The notes beneath the pieces are model-generated. The model saw only the letters and a list, made by a program, of their open reading frames with translations, did no database searches and had not been told where the DNA came from. From Ulota crispa (lineage: Eukaryota > Streptophyta > Bryopsida > Orthotrichales > Orthotrichaceae), in the NCBI GenBank assembly GCA_963920765.1, contig OY987244.1, positions 13,704,501 to 13,768,500 on the forward strand: DNA of 64,000 nucleotides, written 5' to 3'. Position numbers and translations under genes: made by a program. Below are positions 51,007-63,045 of the stretch, in pieces (position 1 is the stretch's first letter; every line of letters begins with the position of its first letter).

Positions 51007-51068
<62 letters not shown>
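50985..51068. repeat. TA/TACA microsatellite
   Basis: Alternating TACATA blocks change to a pure TA run, directly abutting a MITE. Confidence 0.95.
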
Positions 51069-51072
<4 letters not shown>

Positions 51073-51475
51073 AATTACTACAGTGACACCCTAAATTGCT
51101 GACAAGACACCCCCTCTAAGCATGAAATTTGATAATTTAGTGCTATTTTTTATTTATTAAATGGTCCATCATTCATTCAGTCACAACATTTATCACCTCT
51201 TTGAAAGAAAATATGACAAATACAAAAAAAATTGAAATATTATTGCACCAGTACTATTTTTTGATATATTTTTGCTTTAAGTAACTCAAAAGCTGTGTAT
51301 TTTAGTTTGAAATTTAAGCACATCTATTTTTTTAGTTTAGTCTTAGAATGATAAAGGTGAAACAAATCTTTTGATCCAAATAAAAAAATCAGCAAAATCA
51401 ACTTTAAAAATCATATTTTCATGTTTAGAGGGGGTGTCCCATTAGCAATTTAGGGTGTTGCTATAGTACTTCCCT
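51069..51475. mobile_element. MITE with AGGGAATTACTACAG ends between TA repeats
   Basis: The left end AGGGAATTACTACAGTGACA (then CCCTAAATTGCT) is inverted at the right as AGCAATTTAGGGTGTTGC and TAGTACTTCCCT. The inner pair CACCCCCTCTAAGCATGAAA/TTTCATGTTTAGAGGGGGTG extends the stem. TA microsatellites on both sides suggest insertion into a TA repeat, or repeat growth from a TA target duplication. Confidence 0.82.
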
Positions 51476-51482
51476 CTATATC

Positions 51483-51521
<39 letters not shown>
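51476..51521. repeat. TA microsatellite
   Basis: TATATA run flanking the right end of the preceding MITE. Confidence 0.9.
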
Positions 51522-51526
<5 letters not shown>

Positions 51527-52411
51527 TAATATCTAATAGTAAATTACTCAGTTAACTATTTTCCATAAAAAAAGTTAAGATTTCAAATATATAATACTTG
51601 TTCATCAACTACAAAAAATCAGTATTTTGTATAACTTTCACTTGAGTAACTTATTCACTTCAATCATTAGTTAAGTTTAATCCATTTTTAATGAAATAAC
51701 AAGGACTTAAAAAATTTAAAATTAGTAAATCAATCCTTCCTCATGTATCTCAATGAAAAGCTTTTGAAGGATCCAAGCCTACTTGGAGCCTCTAGCCTCT
51801 CTCCAATCAGGGTTTTTTATGAGTGACAACTGGCCTCCTCACATTGGAAACTTCTTAGAGGGAAATAATTACATTTGCAAAAACCTGTCAGAGGTGGTGA
51901 AATTTTGCCAGCAAAAAAAACTCTGCCTCCAAGCCCCTCCAACTCCTAGCCCTTCAAGAGCACTAATAAAACTGATTGTAAAGGCCACTTTACAAGAGGA
52001 GTGTAGGGGACCATGAAATTATGGAGCCATTTGAACCAAAACATCAGCCCCAATTGTCTCAAGAGCCACCCCTCAAGCATTCATTATAATACAAATATAA
52101 TTAGGGTCAATTCTTTTATGTCTAGAGGCTTAGAAGTTGAGGTCATTGGTGTAAGCTTTTGAAAATTTTAGTAAAGAAGGAAGGAAGGAGACCAAATAGA
52201 ACCATTGAGATTTGTATTCCATCCTATGGTGTTGATTGTTCAAAATCAATGTTTCTTATTCAAATATTTGTAGTTTAATGAAAAATTTGATAATAAATCT
52301 AAGGTCATGATATGGCCTTTCATTTTGGGTGGACACAATTTTTGGAATTGGAGGCTTGAAAAATCTTGTCTTCAAAGTATTAAATATGTCCTAAAAATTT
52401 GGTTTTGACAT
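51522..52411. other. No recognisable feature
   Basis: AT-rich. The 77-codon plus frame at 51783-52016 shows no motif I recognise. Confidence 0.4.
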
Positions 52412-53301
52412 TTAACCCCTAAAGGCCCAGGCCTAGTTCTTTTGAAAAAGCATAGAAAATAATTGTCATTTTCAGTGTTTTGATCCTAAGAAGATTTTTT
52501 TCAAATATTTACCAGTCTAATTGTAGGATCTTACATAGGACTTAAGCAAGGAGCCATAATAAAATTTTCATAAGGTTTGATTGTACCGATTGAGAGGTAT
52601 GAGCACTTGAAGTTGGTGTAAGAAGTTTTTTTTACCTTCGTCCAAAATTTTCAGGTCTCTTTGACCACATGTGGTGGACATTTTGTGCAACAAGGATATT
52701 GTAGAGAGTTGACTAAAATGCTCCAAATCATGTCAAGCATATCCCCACCATTTCAAGGTCATTGAAGACATGGAACACACCCTATATGGCCTTGCATTGC
52801 AAGCATGTGATTGAAATTTCCATAACACTAGGGTTTTTTGCAAACTAAATTTTTGATCGACAATTTGAAAATACAAAAATCCAAATGGTGAATTGAAAGA
52901 GTTTAATTTTATTGACAACCACAAAAAAACTTTGAAAAAAAAGCAAATCTCCAGTAGCTATTGGAATTCAAAAGTTAGTGTATTTATCAAATAAAAAAAA
53001 GAATTTATTTAGTACACTATTATTTTTGGTATATTCTAGTGAGGGGTCATGCCTTCATTGGTGGCCCTTGAGAGAAGTCAACAAAATTTGACATGCTTAG
53101 CTTGCTCCTTGAACAAAAATAACACATAAAATACCCATATCTTTTGAAATGTGAATTCATTTTAATAAAAACTATACTCCCACATAGTCCTTGCAATACT
53201 CTATTTCAGAAATAAATTTTAAATAATTTGATAAAATTTCCAATCAAAAAAGCCTGCCCAAAATTCATTTTTTCCCAAGACAATGGGCTTTTAGGAGTTA
53301 A
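52412..53301 (+). mobile_element. Family C piggyBac-like element (890 bp)
   Basis: TTAA at 52412-52415 then CCCCTAAAGGCCCAGGCC. It ends GGGCTTTTAGGAG plus TTAA at 53298-53301. The second copy starts at 63042. It shares the internal GTAGGATCTT block with family A. No coding capacity. Confidence 0.83.
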
Positions 53302-53393
53302 TGTAAATAGCCTTGGAGCTCTTAATTGAGGATCAACCAATGAAAAGCTAGGACTAGAATGTGCAAGGGCCTCAAAATGGCCATGACTTCTAA

Positions 53394-53622
53394 GGGCTTT
53401 AAAATGGAGTTGGTTCTAAAGTGGTGCACTTTTAGGAATGGTTGACATGTTCTCCTCAAATATCTATTGCTGTCATTGATGAGCGAGTTGATGAGTTAGC
53501 TGGGCTTAGCGATATAGCTAAGCCCAGCTAACTCATCAATGACAATAATAGATATTTGAAAGGAACATGTCAACCATTCCTAGAAGTGCACCGCTTTAGA
53601 ACCTGCTCCATTTTAAAGCCCT
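53394..53622. mobile_element. Family N hairpin MITE (229 bp)
   Basis: AGGGCTTTAAAATGGAG at the left is mirrored by CTCCATTTTAAAGCCCT at the right. The central arms are nearly perfect (GAGTTAGCTGGGCTTAGC and its complement) with a tiny loop at about 53513. The flanks share TACCTTCCTGC-like sequence with 50221-50373. Confidence 0.82.
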
Positions 53623-53929
53623 CTACCTTCCTGCAAAGCAGCCACATGGTCGTCCTTGTGCTTGCTAGGTATATTGAAGAGCTCAAGAAAAATACAATAT
53701 GGTGTATATCTTTATTTTCTAACTAACTTTTGACTAAGTAAACATATTTCATACTAAAAGGTACAATTATAATCATGGTTTATTAGTCAAATAGCAAAAT
53801 ATAATTTTCATAAAGAAATATGTATTTTACAAACTTTGGTCCTTTCACTCTTCCACTTTGATTTTGCATTGATTTCTTTGCAAATCATGTTATTGTTACT
53901 TAATGCTATTTGTTTTAACATGAAAGGTG

Positions 53930-54205
53930 CGTATGGATGTTCCTTACATTTCCATGCAATCAAATCTCAAAAAATTTGTCACCAATTTTCTTCAATAGAT
54001 TTTCATCTAAAACCATGAATTGTGATATAAAACAATTCACCAAAAATGCATTTTTGATTTTTTGGAACAAAAATTTGATTTGCTTGATTGGGACTATATA
54101 AGAATTACAAAACCGTGATGCAGAGCAAAAAAATTCAAACTATACTTTATCTTTTGCAAGGTTCTTTAAATGGTAAAATGGGCCTCTAAGTAAACTTATT
54201 GAGGG
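53930..54205. mobile_element. Half-copy of fold-back family H
   Basis: GGATGTTCCTTACATTTCC through ATTCACCAAAAATGC to TAAAATGGGCCTC matches the right arm of the element at 13418-14284. No opposite arm is present. Confidence 0.65.
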
Positions 54206-54337
54206 GTCATCGTACTACAAGATCTCACGGCTACATGTGTCCAAAATTGATGTTTTCATAAATTTGATACTTGTACTAGAAATGACAGTTTTGGAGTGGT
54301 TTTGGTGAAAAAATAGTCAAAAACCTTTAGGGGTAAA
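54206..54337 (-). mobile_element. Terminal fragment of family B
   Basis: GTACTACAAGATCTCAC to CCTTTAGGGGTAA matches the left end of family B in reverse. It joins directly to the family H half-copy. Confidence 0.65.
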
Positions 54338-54395
54338 GATTGGATTGAGATGTGCCAATTTTGTAATTAGTAATAAACAATTGTAGCAAATGATT

Positions 54396-55036
54396 TTAAC
54401 CCTTGAATGCCTGCGGCACCAAATTTTGGTGTCTGCAATACTCTGAAGTTCAATAAACCTAGCTAACTTGCTATTTTTAGCAGTTTACATTTTGGATTTA
54501 TTCTTTGTGAAGTATAGTTTGAGGATCAACAATCTGATTTTAAAAATGATTAATTATGAGTTTTCTATTCAAGCTTTTGTGCAAGGGTCTTGACTTTCTC
54601 TAGTGTTGAGAGCTCTTGGAAATGAGCCTCAAATACACTAGATCTTGGAGAAAAATTTATACTAAAAATTCATTTGAAATTTTTTTAGAAGAGATTTTGA
54701 AAAGCTATAAAGTGATTGGAGTTATGTATGTTATTTCCTTTAACCTTGTATTTTTTGGTGACCATTTGTTTAGATCCAACTTGTGAAAAGAGGATTCAAA
54801 GGCTCCAAGTCATTTTTGTAGTTTTGACACCCTCATGATCAAACATCATAATCTTTCAATCCATAAGTTATATTATTTTATTTTATTTTCTTATGTGACC
54901 TCTAACATATCTTGTTTAAATTTGTATGGTTACATTTTAGAAGAACTTGATACAACTTATTGAAATATTGCATTTTTGTTAATTTTGATGTAGATTCGTA
55001 GAAGCTCCAAAAAGGCCTCGGGCATTTAGGGGTTAA
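54396..55036. mobile_element. piggyBac-like element (641 bp)
   Basis: TTAA at 54396-54399 then CCCTTGAATGCCTGCGGC. It ends CTCGGGCATTTAGGGG plus TTAA at 55033-55036. Long parent of the 79-bp derivative at 27340. No ORF of note. Confidence 0.82.
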
Positions 55037-55250
55037 CTAAAGCCAAATGTTGATGAAGTAGACAAAGTGATCAATAAGGAACTGTGACACAACAATTTGA
55101 AAATAAGTGAGGTAAGTTAGGATGATTAAACTAACACATTGTGGTATAGCCAAATTGAATGGTGAGTATTGTTTTGCACCAAGAGAAAGAAAGAACTTGT
55201 AACTATTTGACTAGAGCAAATTGCTGCTCTAATTTTGCATCACCTAGATA

Positions 55251-55444
55251 CACTAGAAGAAAAACAAGAATAAACAATTCCACAAATCACAACGATTAGG
55301 TTATCAAAACTGTCTTGCAACTCCACAAACAATTACACAACAATTGCATGACTAAATTGTAGTTGTACAAATGTTGTGAAGTTGTTGTGCAGTTGCAAGG
55401 CAGCTATGGTGACCTAGTTGTTTATCCTTGATTTTTTTCTAGTG
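55251..55444. mobile_element. CACTA-like mini-element (194 bp)
   Basis: It begins CACTAGAAGAAAAAC and ends TTTTTTTCTAGTG, with ATA on both sides (55248-55250, 55445-55447). CACTA termini and a 3-bp target duplication are the diagnostic pair for CACTA (En/Spm) transposons. The interior contains imperfect hairpins. No transposase. Confidence 0.82.
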
Positions 55445-56538
55445 ATACATTGACTTAAATTACTACATTTGTTTGAGCATGCATAACTAGCAAATAGGGT
55501 AGTAAATAGTTAATGTGTAAACAAAAACAAATTGCTTGTAATTAAAATAATAAAACAAAGAGGATATATATGATGATGATTGTATGGCAAAACATGCACA
55601 AGCACTTCACAAATTGACTAGACAATTAAATTGATTTTTGGGACCCTACACTCTAAAATAAATCAAGGTCCGTATTCACACAAAATGTATTCATTTGGGA
55701 TGGACTGACTACCAGTCTAGGACAAACAGCTGATTTCACATTTTCTATAAAATTAATAAAAGTAAATTTTATTTCCTTATATGTTTAAATATACGACTTT
55801 TTTACTTTAAAAGCAACATTAGATACAAAATAATATACAATTTAATGTTCCCCACCTAAGGAACCCCTTTGAGAGAATTCCTTGGATTTTTGTTCCTCAA
55901 TAATTTCCACACTACAAGTAATATGGCTCCTACCTCCCTTAAATTTTGGGGCTCAAGTTTGACCATTCTAGTTTCCAAAATTACTAGGTTTCTAATGGGT
56001 CTACTCTACTTACACAAGGAGTTGAGACTATCAAAACTTAGGGTTTTGAACCCATTTCATTCCTTACAGCTCAAAAAATGATTTCAATCATTCATTATAA
56101 CAATAATATAACGAGATATTTTTTCTCATGTGTGGTGGCTTACTACCCAAAAATAAAAGTATATTGTGCCGGCCTTCTTTTTTCATGTGTGGTGACTTGT
56201 TAGCCAAGAATTGAGGCCTCAATCACAAACCTTGCATAGTTTTTCACTAGGAGTTGAGGTTGTTATGGAGCCTTTGTGACTCCCAATCTTGGCTTCTCAT
56301 TGGGTAGTCTTTTGAAAATGAGCCAAAGGTGAAAGTCAAGGCCAAACTTTTGAAACATGTCTTAATAAATACACAACAAGATCTTACCCAAATGTTTAGA
56401 AATTAAGTTGTGAAATAGAAGGCCAAATCTTGTCCTAGTGGCTACTGTCCAATCACAATTATTGTCCAATCATCATTAAAATATGGTTATTTAGTTTGAA
56501 TTGTTTTTAGTTGAGATAGTCAACGTTGTAGGATCTAA
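55445..56538. other. No recognisable feature
   Basis: AT-rich. The 70-codon plus frame at 55869-56081 has no evident motif. Confidence 0.4.
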
Positions 56539-56790
56539 TTAACCCCTAAAATTCTTTTGTATTTACATGCTTAAATGGCTCAAAATTGACCTCTCTCAAT
56601 AAAATGATTAGAGGATTAAATTTGGAAACTCCTTCAATAGTTTAACAGTAAGCTCTATTTTTTCACTTATTTACACACACCTTGTTAAAATTTCAAACTT
56701 TACAAGGGTTACACTTTATTAGATTATGATACTAAAAATAGGGTCAAATTTTTTGAAGCTTGTCTAAGGTGTCAAAAAAATTTGGTCACC

Positions 56791-58357
56791 TCAACCCCTA
56801 GTCTTGACACCCTTTTTTTGGCAATATATCTATTTTAGGCAGCTCACTACCTATAGATTTTTCTTTTTTTTTTCTTTGAAATTTTCACACATGGTGTGTT
56901 CAAGGAGTAGCTTTAAGGCCCAACAACTTCCATACCTTTTGACTTCATGGTTCAAAAGCTATTGCATGATATTTAGTTTTCTTTTGCTTGTCAAAGTAAA
57001 CAAAAAATTCTTTAAAAATTGTGTTTTGAATTTTCTTTCTTTTTTAACCCCTCAAGGACCATTGTCCCTTTTGGGGACAAATGGGATTATGGGCATGTAC
57101 CTATGGCTAAACTACTTTGTGTGATTTTTTGAAATTTTTATTGAAGGTGAGGAATTCAAAGATCTAGGTGAGAATATAATTTTTTCTTCATTCCAACATT
57201 TATTGAAGAAGTTAAAAATGAATTTCTAGAAAATGATGCTTCCCAGGTAGCCCAAAACTTCTTTAAAACTTATATTTTTTTCAAATAAAAATATGAAATA
57301 GGTTCTTTAGACTTATATAGACGTGGGGAGCTTCTTGAAATGAAACCTTCCCGCAAACTAAAACTTCTCATAACTTTCATCTCATCCATCAAAATTGAAT
57401 GATTCAAAGCTCCCCACGTCTATATAAGTCTAAAGAACCTATTTTGTATTTTTATTTGAAAAAAATGAAAATTTTAAAGAAGTCTTTGGCTGCCCAAAGA
57501 GCATCATTTTCCAGAAATTCATTTTTAACTTCTTCAATAAATGTTGGAATGAAGAAAAAATTACATTCCCATGTAGATCTTTGAATTCTCACCTCCAATT
57601 AAAGTTTCGAAAAATCACACAAAGTAGTTTAGCCATAAGTACATGCCCAATATCCCATTTGTTCCCCAAAGGGACAATGGTCCTTTAGGGGTTAAATTGG
57701 TTCTTTAGATTTATATATACATGGGAAGCTTTGAAACATTCCATTTTGATCAAACAAATCAAAATTACAAGGAGTTTTTGTTTGCACGCAGTTTTGGATT
57801 CTCTACTCTAAAATAAACTTTGAAGTCCTTTGTTTTACTTAATTCTCAGGATTTTGGAAAAAAAAAAAAAAAAAACCTAAAGATGCAAATTGTTCATTTC
57901 AACATTACAATGATTGGAATTTTTCATTTCCACAATTAAGTTCTTGACAAATTAGTGTTTTGAATCATTCTCTACTTCTTTTTACTTACTATTTTTTTCC
58001 TTGTGAGTTGCAAATGATTTGAAAATTTTCCAAGTGTGTACTTGACTTGCTTTGAAGAACAAATCCAAAAAATTGCAACCATTTTGGAGATTTTTTCATA
58101 AAAATATGACCTTGTAAATACAGTTGCCCTTGTAGGGACAAAAAATGACTTTTGTCAATTCAAACTTATATATCTTACAATCTACAAAGTGAAAATTTCT
58201 GATTTTTTTCTCACATCTTTCAATACTAGTGTACTACAAGATCTCACAACTACATATGCCCAAAAACAATTTTTTTCTCAAATTTGGTACTTGTACTAGA
58301 AATGACAGTTTTGGAGCACTTTTGGTGAAAAACTTAGCTTAGGACTTTAGGGGTTAT
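56791..58357 (-). mobile_element. Family B piggyBac-like element inside F
   Basis: TCAA at 56791-56794 then CCCCTAGTCTTGAC. The far end is GGACTTTAGGGG plus TTAT at 58354-58357. It is the inverse of 22615-23724. Both flanks are one mutation from TTAA. It is itself split by the fold-back element below. Confidence 0.8.
57044..57695. mobile_element. Fold-back derivative of family A inside B (652 bp)
   Basis: TTAA at 57044-57047 then CCCCTCAAGGACCATTGTCC. It ends GGACAATGGTCCTTTAGGGG plus TTAA at 57692-57695. Both halves are the same end-half of family A facing outward: arms 57044-57331 and 57409-57695, roughly 90% identical, with a 77-bp loop. No ORF spans it. Confidence 0.88.
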
Positions 58358-58975
58358 AAATTGATATCTTCCACTTTATAAATACTTTGTGCAATCTGAA
58401 TTCTTCTATAGCATGACATTGGCTATATGCCTCACAAGTTTCATGATCACCCAATACTTAAAGTATAGTTGAAATTTTTTGGAAGTGGGAAGTGCTTTGT
58501 TGAAATTGTCATTACACTAAGAGAATTTCACAAATGAGATTCTTATAGTAATAAGTCTCAATTACAAAACCCATATGGTGTAAACCTAGAACATCATTTG
58601 GAGTACATACCAAAATTTAAAAAATTCAAAATGTAAAAAGTAAAGAAGAAGTTATTACCTAGTAGGAGAGATGATTGCAAATTTTGCCCATTGACCATAC
58701 CATTGTAAAGGGCTTTTGAACAATTTGTGGGCACACCCTTCCTCAATCCGTTTTATTTTGATTTTTTTAAGGATGCGTATGTTACCACCTAAATTACATT
58801 TAATACCATACCTCACTCAAAAATGATTCAATTTCAAAAAAAAATTGGGAAGAATGCAAGCTTTTCCATATGAACACATATAACCTAATTTTCACAAAAT
58901 TATCTCAATTATTTACACTAGAAATGCTTGCCCAAATAAAATAGCCCAAAGTGGCTTCTTGAGTTTGCAGGTTAG

Positions 58976-59351
58976 AATCTCAATGAATTTAATTGTTCTC
59001 ATTTTTATTCTCTCTCTTTTGAAAATGTCAAGTTCTGGAGTAGTGGCGTACTGGCCTTGACTCTTTGACCTCAAGGCCTTTACACATGAGGAAGTTGGTT
59101 ATATTATATTTTTATTATAACAAATGCTTGGGGCCATTCTTGAGGCCATTTGAGCAAAATAATACGATTGGTGGAAATAGTGTCGAGGTTTTATGGAACA
59201 AGGGAATAGTGTCAATTTAAATGTTTCTTTTTTTTTTCTTTTTTTCTTTTTTTTTGTCAATTATGGCACCTTGATTAGAACACTTTTTTGTTGATTTGGA
59301 CATGTTTTTATTAATTTTTGTCAATTTGGACATTTTAGTCAATTTAGATGT
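58976..59351. other. No recognisable feature
   Basis: It includes a T-rich tract near 59230 and repeated phrases such as CAATTTGGACATTTT that resemble the interior of the CACTA-like element at 23187. Confidence 0.4.
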
Positions 59352-59636
59352 GTCATTGCAATGGATAAATCAAAGGCTTGTAGAATTTTGTAAAAATCAT
59401 TAAATAGCAACTACCTACAAAAAAATGATTTTTTGCCATCACATGTTGTTTGATCAAATGTTATAATCTCCTATCTCCCACAGTTAATTGTTCCCAAAAT
59501 TTGCAAGTCTTTTTATAAGTAGGTTTTCCACTATTTTCAATGGTCACTTTTTGTGGTTCATCCAATTGACCCAGATACAAGCTGGTCTTCTAAAACCCTG
59601 ATTTTGGTGAAAATGGCATGGGCACTTAGGGGTTAA
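59352..59636 (+). mobile_element. Family E terminal fragment
   Basis: Matches the right third of 26132-26902, from TAGAATTTTGTAAAAATCAT to GGGCACTTAGGGG and TTAA at 59633-59636. The left end is missing. Confidence 0.7.
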
Positions 59637-60992
59637 AGATTATTGTACCTTACTAGCAACTTTGGCAAAAATTAATTTTTTGAAATATTTGTCTAATTTT
59701 TTTCATAATTATGGACATTCATTGCCTAAAATTTGAAAAAAGATTTTTAAATAGTGCAGAAAAAAAATTAAACATAAAGGTGCTAAAATAAGAATCAAAA
59801 CCTACCAAATAATTTTTGTAATTATATTGACTTATACATAGATCACAATATAAAATTTGAGCTCAAAGTTGCAAAATCAAGCAACACACATCATTACAAC
59901 TCATTTTTGTCAACTTCTCTAAATATTGACTGTAGAATTATTTGCTAGATAAATTTCAATTTATTGAGACATAATCTCATTTAAAAAAGAGAACATTCAT
60001 GCAAAAACACAAGCAAAAAGTTAGTTTATGAATACAATAAGCATTAAAGGAGCATGACAAATTAGCAACTACTATTTTTTCATGAATGCCATCTTATCAA
60101 TGAATACTACAATGAAGACCATCTCAAGTTGTTGATCATGTCAATTAGATACAATAGCTAACTTCTTCATTTATAGTATTCAACTTGAATGAATGCCTAA
60201 ATAGTGTTTTTTTTTTTTTTTTTGAAAATGATTAAATTTTTTAAAACTATTTTTTAAGTTGCATAATCTTGATTTTGCACTTTAATTCATTATTAGGCAC
60301 TTGCCTCCCAAACCTACTAATAAGGTAAGGTACTGAATATTCTAATAGATTCTCAAAGATTCTAAAGAATCTAAAGGATTCTAAAATTTTGTTAATTTAG
60401 CCAATGGTGTCTAAAACAACAAAATGTATGCCATTTTTTCAAAATTTTGTTAAATTAGTCAAACAGTGTGTGCAAGTGCCCAAGACAACAAGAAGCTGTT
60501 GATTTTCTATTGTTTAGACAAAAATTTATACTAGTGGGGTTTCATGATGACCCTGCTACATTTGTTGAATAATGTTTATATACTCAAATATCATTTCTAA
60601 AAATAATTTAGACTTGTGCATTACTAAAAGTTTCTACTTTTCAAACTTACTACATGAAACTATCTCTTAACATAACATTCAGTAGCACTAGTAAAGGCTG
60701 CCCTCCCTCCAAGAGAATGGTGTGGAATATTCCACACCATTCCATCCACTTAGATGAAATCATGTGGAATATTCCACACCCTTCTTTAGCTATGGGGACA
60801 CTTGGCTGAATTTGTCAAAGTTTATGAAAGGAAGGCTTAATTCATTGCACACACGTCGAGGGGGCCAAACGTGTCAAAAATTTAATTAAAAAATAAAAAA
60901 ATAAAAAAATAAAATAAAATAGTCATGACGAAGTTTGTGGATGATACTTGAAGAGAGGGAAAGGCAACCTCTCTTCAGACTACTGAATGTTA
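59637..60992. other. AT-rich region, no gene recognised
   Basis: Apart from the double palindrome at 60719-60779 and A/T homopolymers near 60220, I see nothing to annotate. Confidence 0.4.
60719..60779. promoter_or_regulatory. Two palindromes GTGGAATATTCCAC
   Basis: GGTGTGGAATATTCCACACC (60719-60738) is a perfect 20-bp palindrome. TGTGGAATATTCCACA recurs near 60763. Each contains GAA-NN-TTC, the inverted core of a heat-shock element, but no gene lies nearby and they may be a small MITE's arms. Confidence 0.4.
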
Positions 60993-61942
60993 TGAACCCC
61001 TAAAAGTTTTTGACTGAGTTTTCACCAAAATTGCTCCAAATTTGTTATTTCTAGTATTAGAATCAAATTTTAGGAAAAAATCAATTTTGGGCACATGTAG
61101 TCATGAGATCTTGTAGTACACTAGTATTGAAAGATGTGGGAAAAAAATCAGAAATTTTCACTTTGTAGATTATTAGATATATAAGTTTGAATTGACAAAG
61201 AGCCATTTTTGTCCTTGCAAAAATACGTGCAGATGCACTTCACAAGGTCATATTTATATGAAAAAGTTCCAAAATGGTTGTAAATTTTTGGATTCATTCT
61301 TCAAGGTAAGTTGGGGTACACACTTAAAAACTTTCAAATCTTTTGGAATTGTACAACACAAGGAAAAAAAATAGTAAGTAAAATAAAAGTAGAGATCAAA
61401 TGATTCAAAACACTAATTTGTTAAGAACTTAATTGTGGAAATGAAAAATTCCAATCCCAATGGTTGTAATGTTGTAATAAACAATCCATATCCTTTGGCT
61501 TTGTTTAGTTTCCAAAATACATATTGAAAAGCTAGTAAAATAAAGGACTTAGAAATCTGTTTTAGACTAGTGTATCCATGCCTACCCGCAAACAAAATCT
61601 CCTTATAACTTTCATCTCATTGATCAAGATGGAATGATTCAAACCTCCAAGTCTATATAAGTCTAAAGAACCAGTGTCATTCTTTGTATAGTAAAAAAAA
61701 ACTTTAAAAAAACTTTTTTGAGATGCTTGGGCTACCCAACAAACAAAGAAAACTACATTTCATGCAATAACTTTTGAACCACACAGTCAAAATTTATGAA
61801 AGTTATTGGACCTTATAACTACTCCTTAGACACATCATGTGTGAAAATTTCAAAGAAAAAAATTTGAAAAAACCATTTGTAGTGAGCTACCCAAAATTGC
61901 TATGTAACCAAAAAAAACATTGTTTGAGCCTTTAGGGGTTTA
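60993..61942 (+). mobile_element. Family B piggyBac-like element (about 950 bp)
   Basis: TGAA (decayed TTAA) then CCCCTAAAAGTTTTTGACTG. It ends GAGCCTTTAGGGG plus TTTA at 61939-61942. Colinear with 22615-23724 but without the CACTA-like insertion, so it serves as an empty site for that event. Confidence 0.8.
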
Positions 61943-62132
61943 TTCATTAGTGTGAAAATTCTCACGGAGTTTTAGAAATGTGTATTTGTTATAGATTTTG
62001 TATTTAAAGTAACAATAAATTGGCATTTAAACATCCAATTAATAAAAAAAAAAACCTTTGGGTACAAATGGTAGTGGACAATAACGGTAAAAATTCTGAC
62101 ACAATACTTGGTTTTTCATAACCCAAAGGTCC

Positions 62133-63045
62133 TTAACCTTTTAAAGACCACAAAACCATATTTTGGTTTGAGAGAGCAATTTTTGGCCTATAGAGGAAAA
62201 CTGCTCAATACTGTTTGGAAATTGGTCTTGTAAAATTCTTATGATCACAAGAGTTTTACATCTACTTGAAAAACCAACAATGGAATTGGGAATGTGAGCT
62301 GACATATAGTGGTGTTTATACAGCATGGCCTCAAAATATGTTTTCATTTTTTGTCAAAGATGGATTAAAGCAAGAACATAATACATCAAATATCAAAGAA
62401 GAATGTCACATTTCAATTGTGCAATCCTAGAAAAATTCAAATTGCTAAGAAACATGCTTGTATTGCTTCCCTATATGGTAGAATATAATTGTAGTATTGG
62501 AAAACCTATTGAATTGGTGTTGTCATTTCATTTTAAAATTTGTGCTCCTACATTTAAGGCCAATTTTTAATAGTATTCATTGAGCAAATTTTTCATGGCA
62601 TTTATCAAATTTCTTGTAGAACCATTTTAGGGTAGCAAATAAAGTGGGATTTTTGACCCGTTTTGTCCACTTAGCTACACCTTGCTACACCTTGTGATTG
62701 CTGTTTTTATCCATTTTGTGTGAAACTAGTCTTATTGGAAAGGTGAAAAACCCTACTTTCTAGAAATACAAGGCTCTTTTCAAGCATAGCTTGCATGAAG
62801 TGTTAACATTCAAAACCACACAAGCTTGAAAAACTAGAGATTTTCCACCAACAGCTTACTCAAACATGATAAACTTCACCTCCAATGATAGATTTGCTTG
62901 ATATTTTGATACAACGTGTTCTTCCCATTTTTACAATTAGTTTATTTAAATTGGGTCCATACTTGATTCAATTACACATTTAAATTTACCGCATTGGTTT
63001 CTAATGGATTTTGTGAAAATGTGTGTGGTTTTATAAAAGGGTCAA
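62133..63045 (+). mobile_element. Family G piggyBac-like element, uninterrupted
   Basis: TTAA at 62133-62136 then CCTTTTAAAGACCAC. It ends GTGGTTTTATAAAAGGG plus TCAA at 63042-63045. It is the reverse of 24358-26135 and is continuous at the point where F sits in that copy (ATTTTAAAATTTGTGCTCC near 62530). Confidence 0.8.

Larger units (their letters stand above)
56539..58975 (-). mobile_element. Family F piggyBac-like element, split by B
   Basis: TTAA at 56539-56542 then CCCCTAAAATTCTTTTG. It is the inverse of 24863-25746 and resumes at 58358 after a family B insertion. The far end, AAATGCTTGCCCAAATA to AGCCCAAAGTGGC, is decayed near 58975 (TTAG). Confidence 0.8.
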
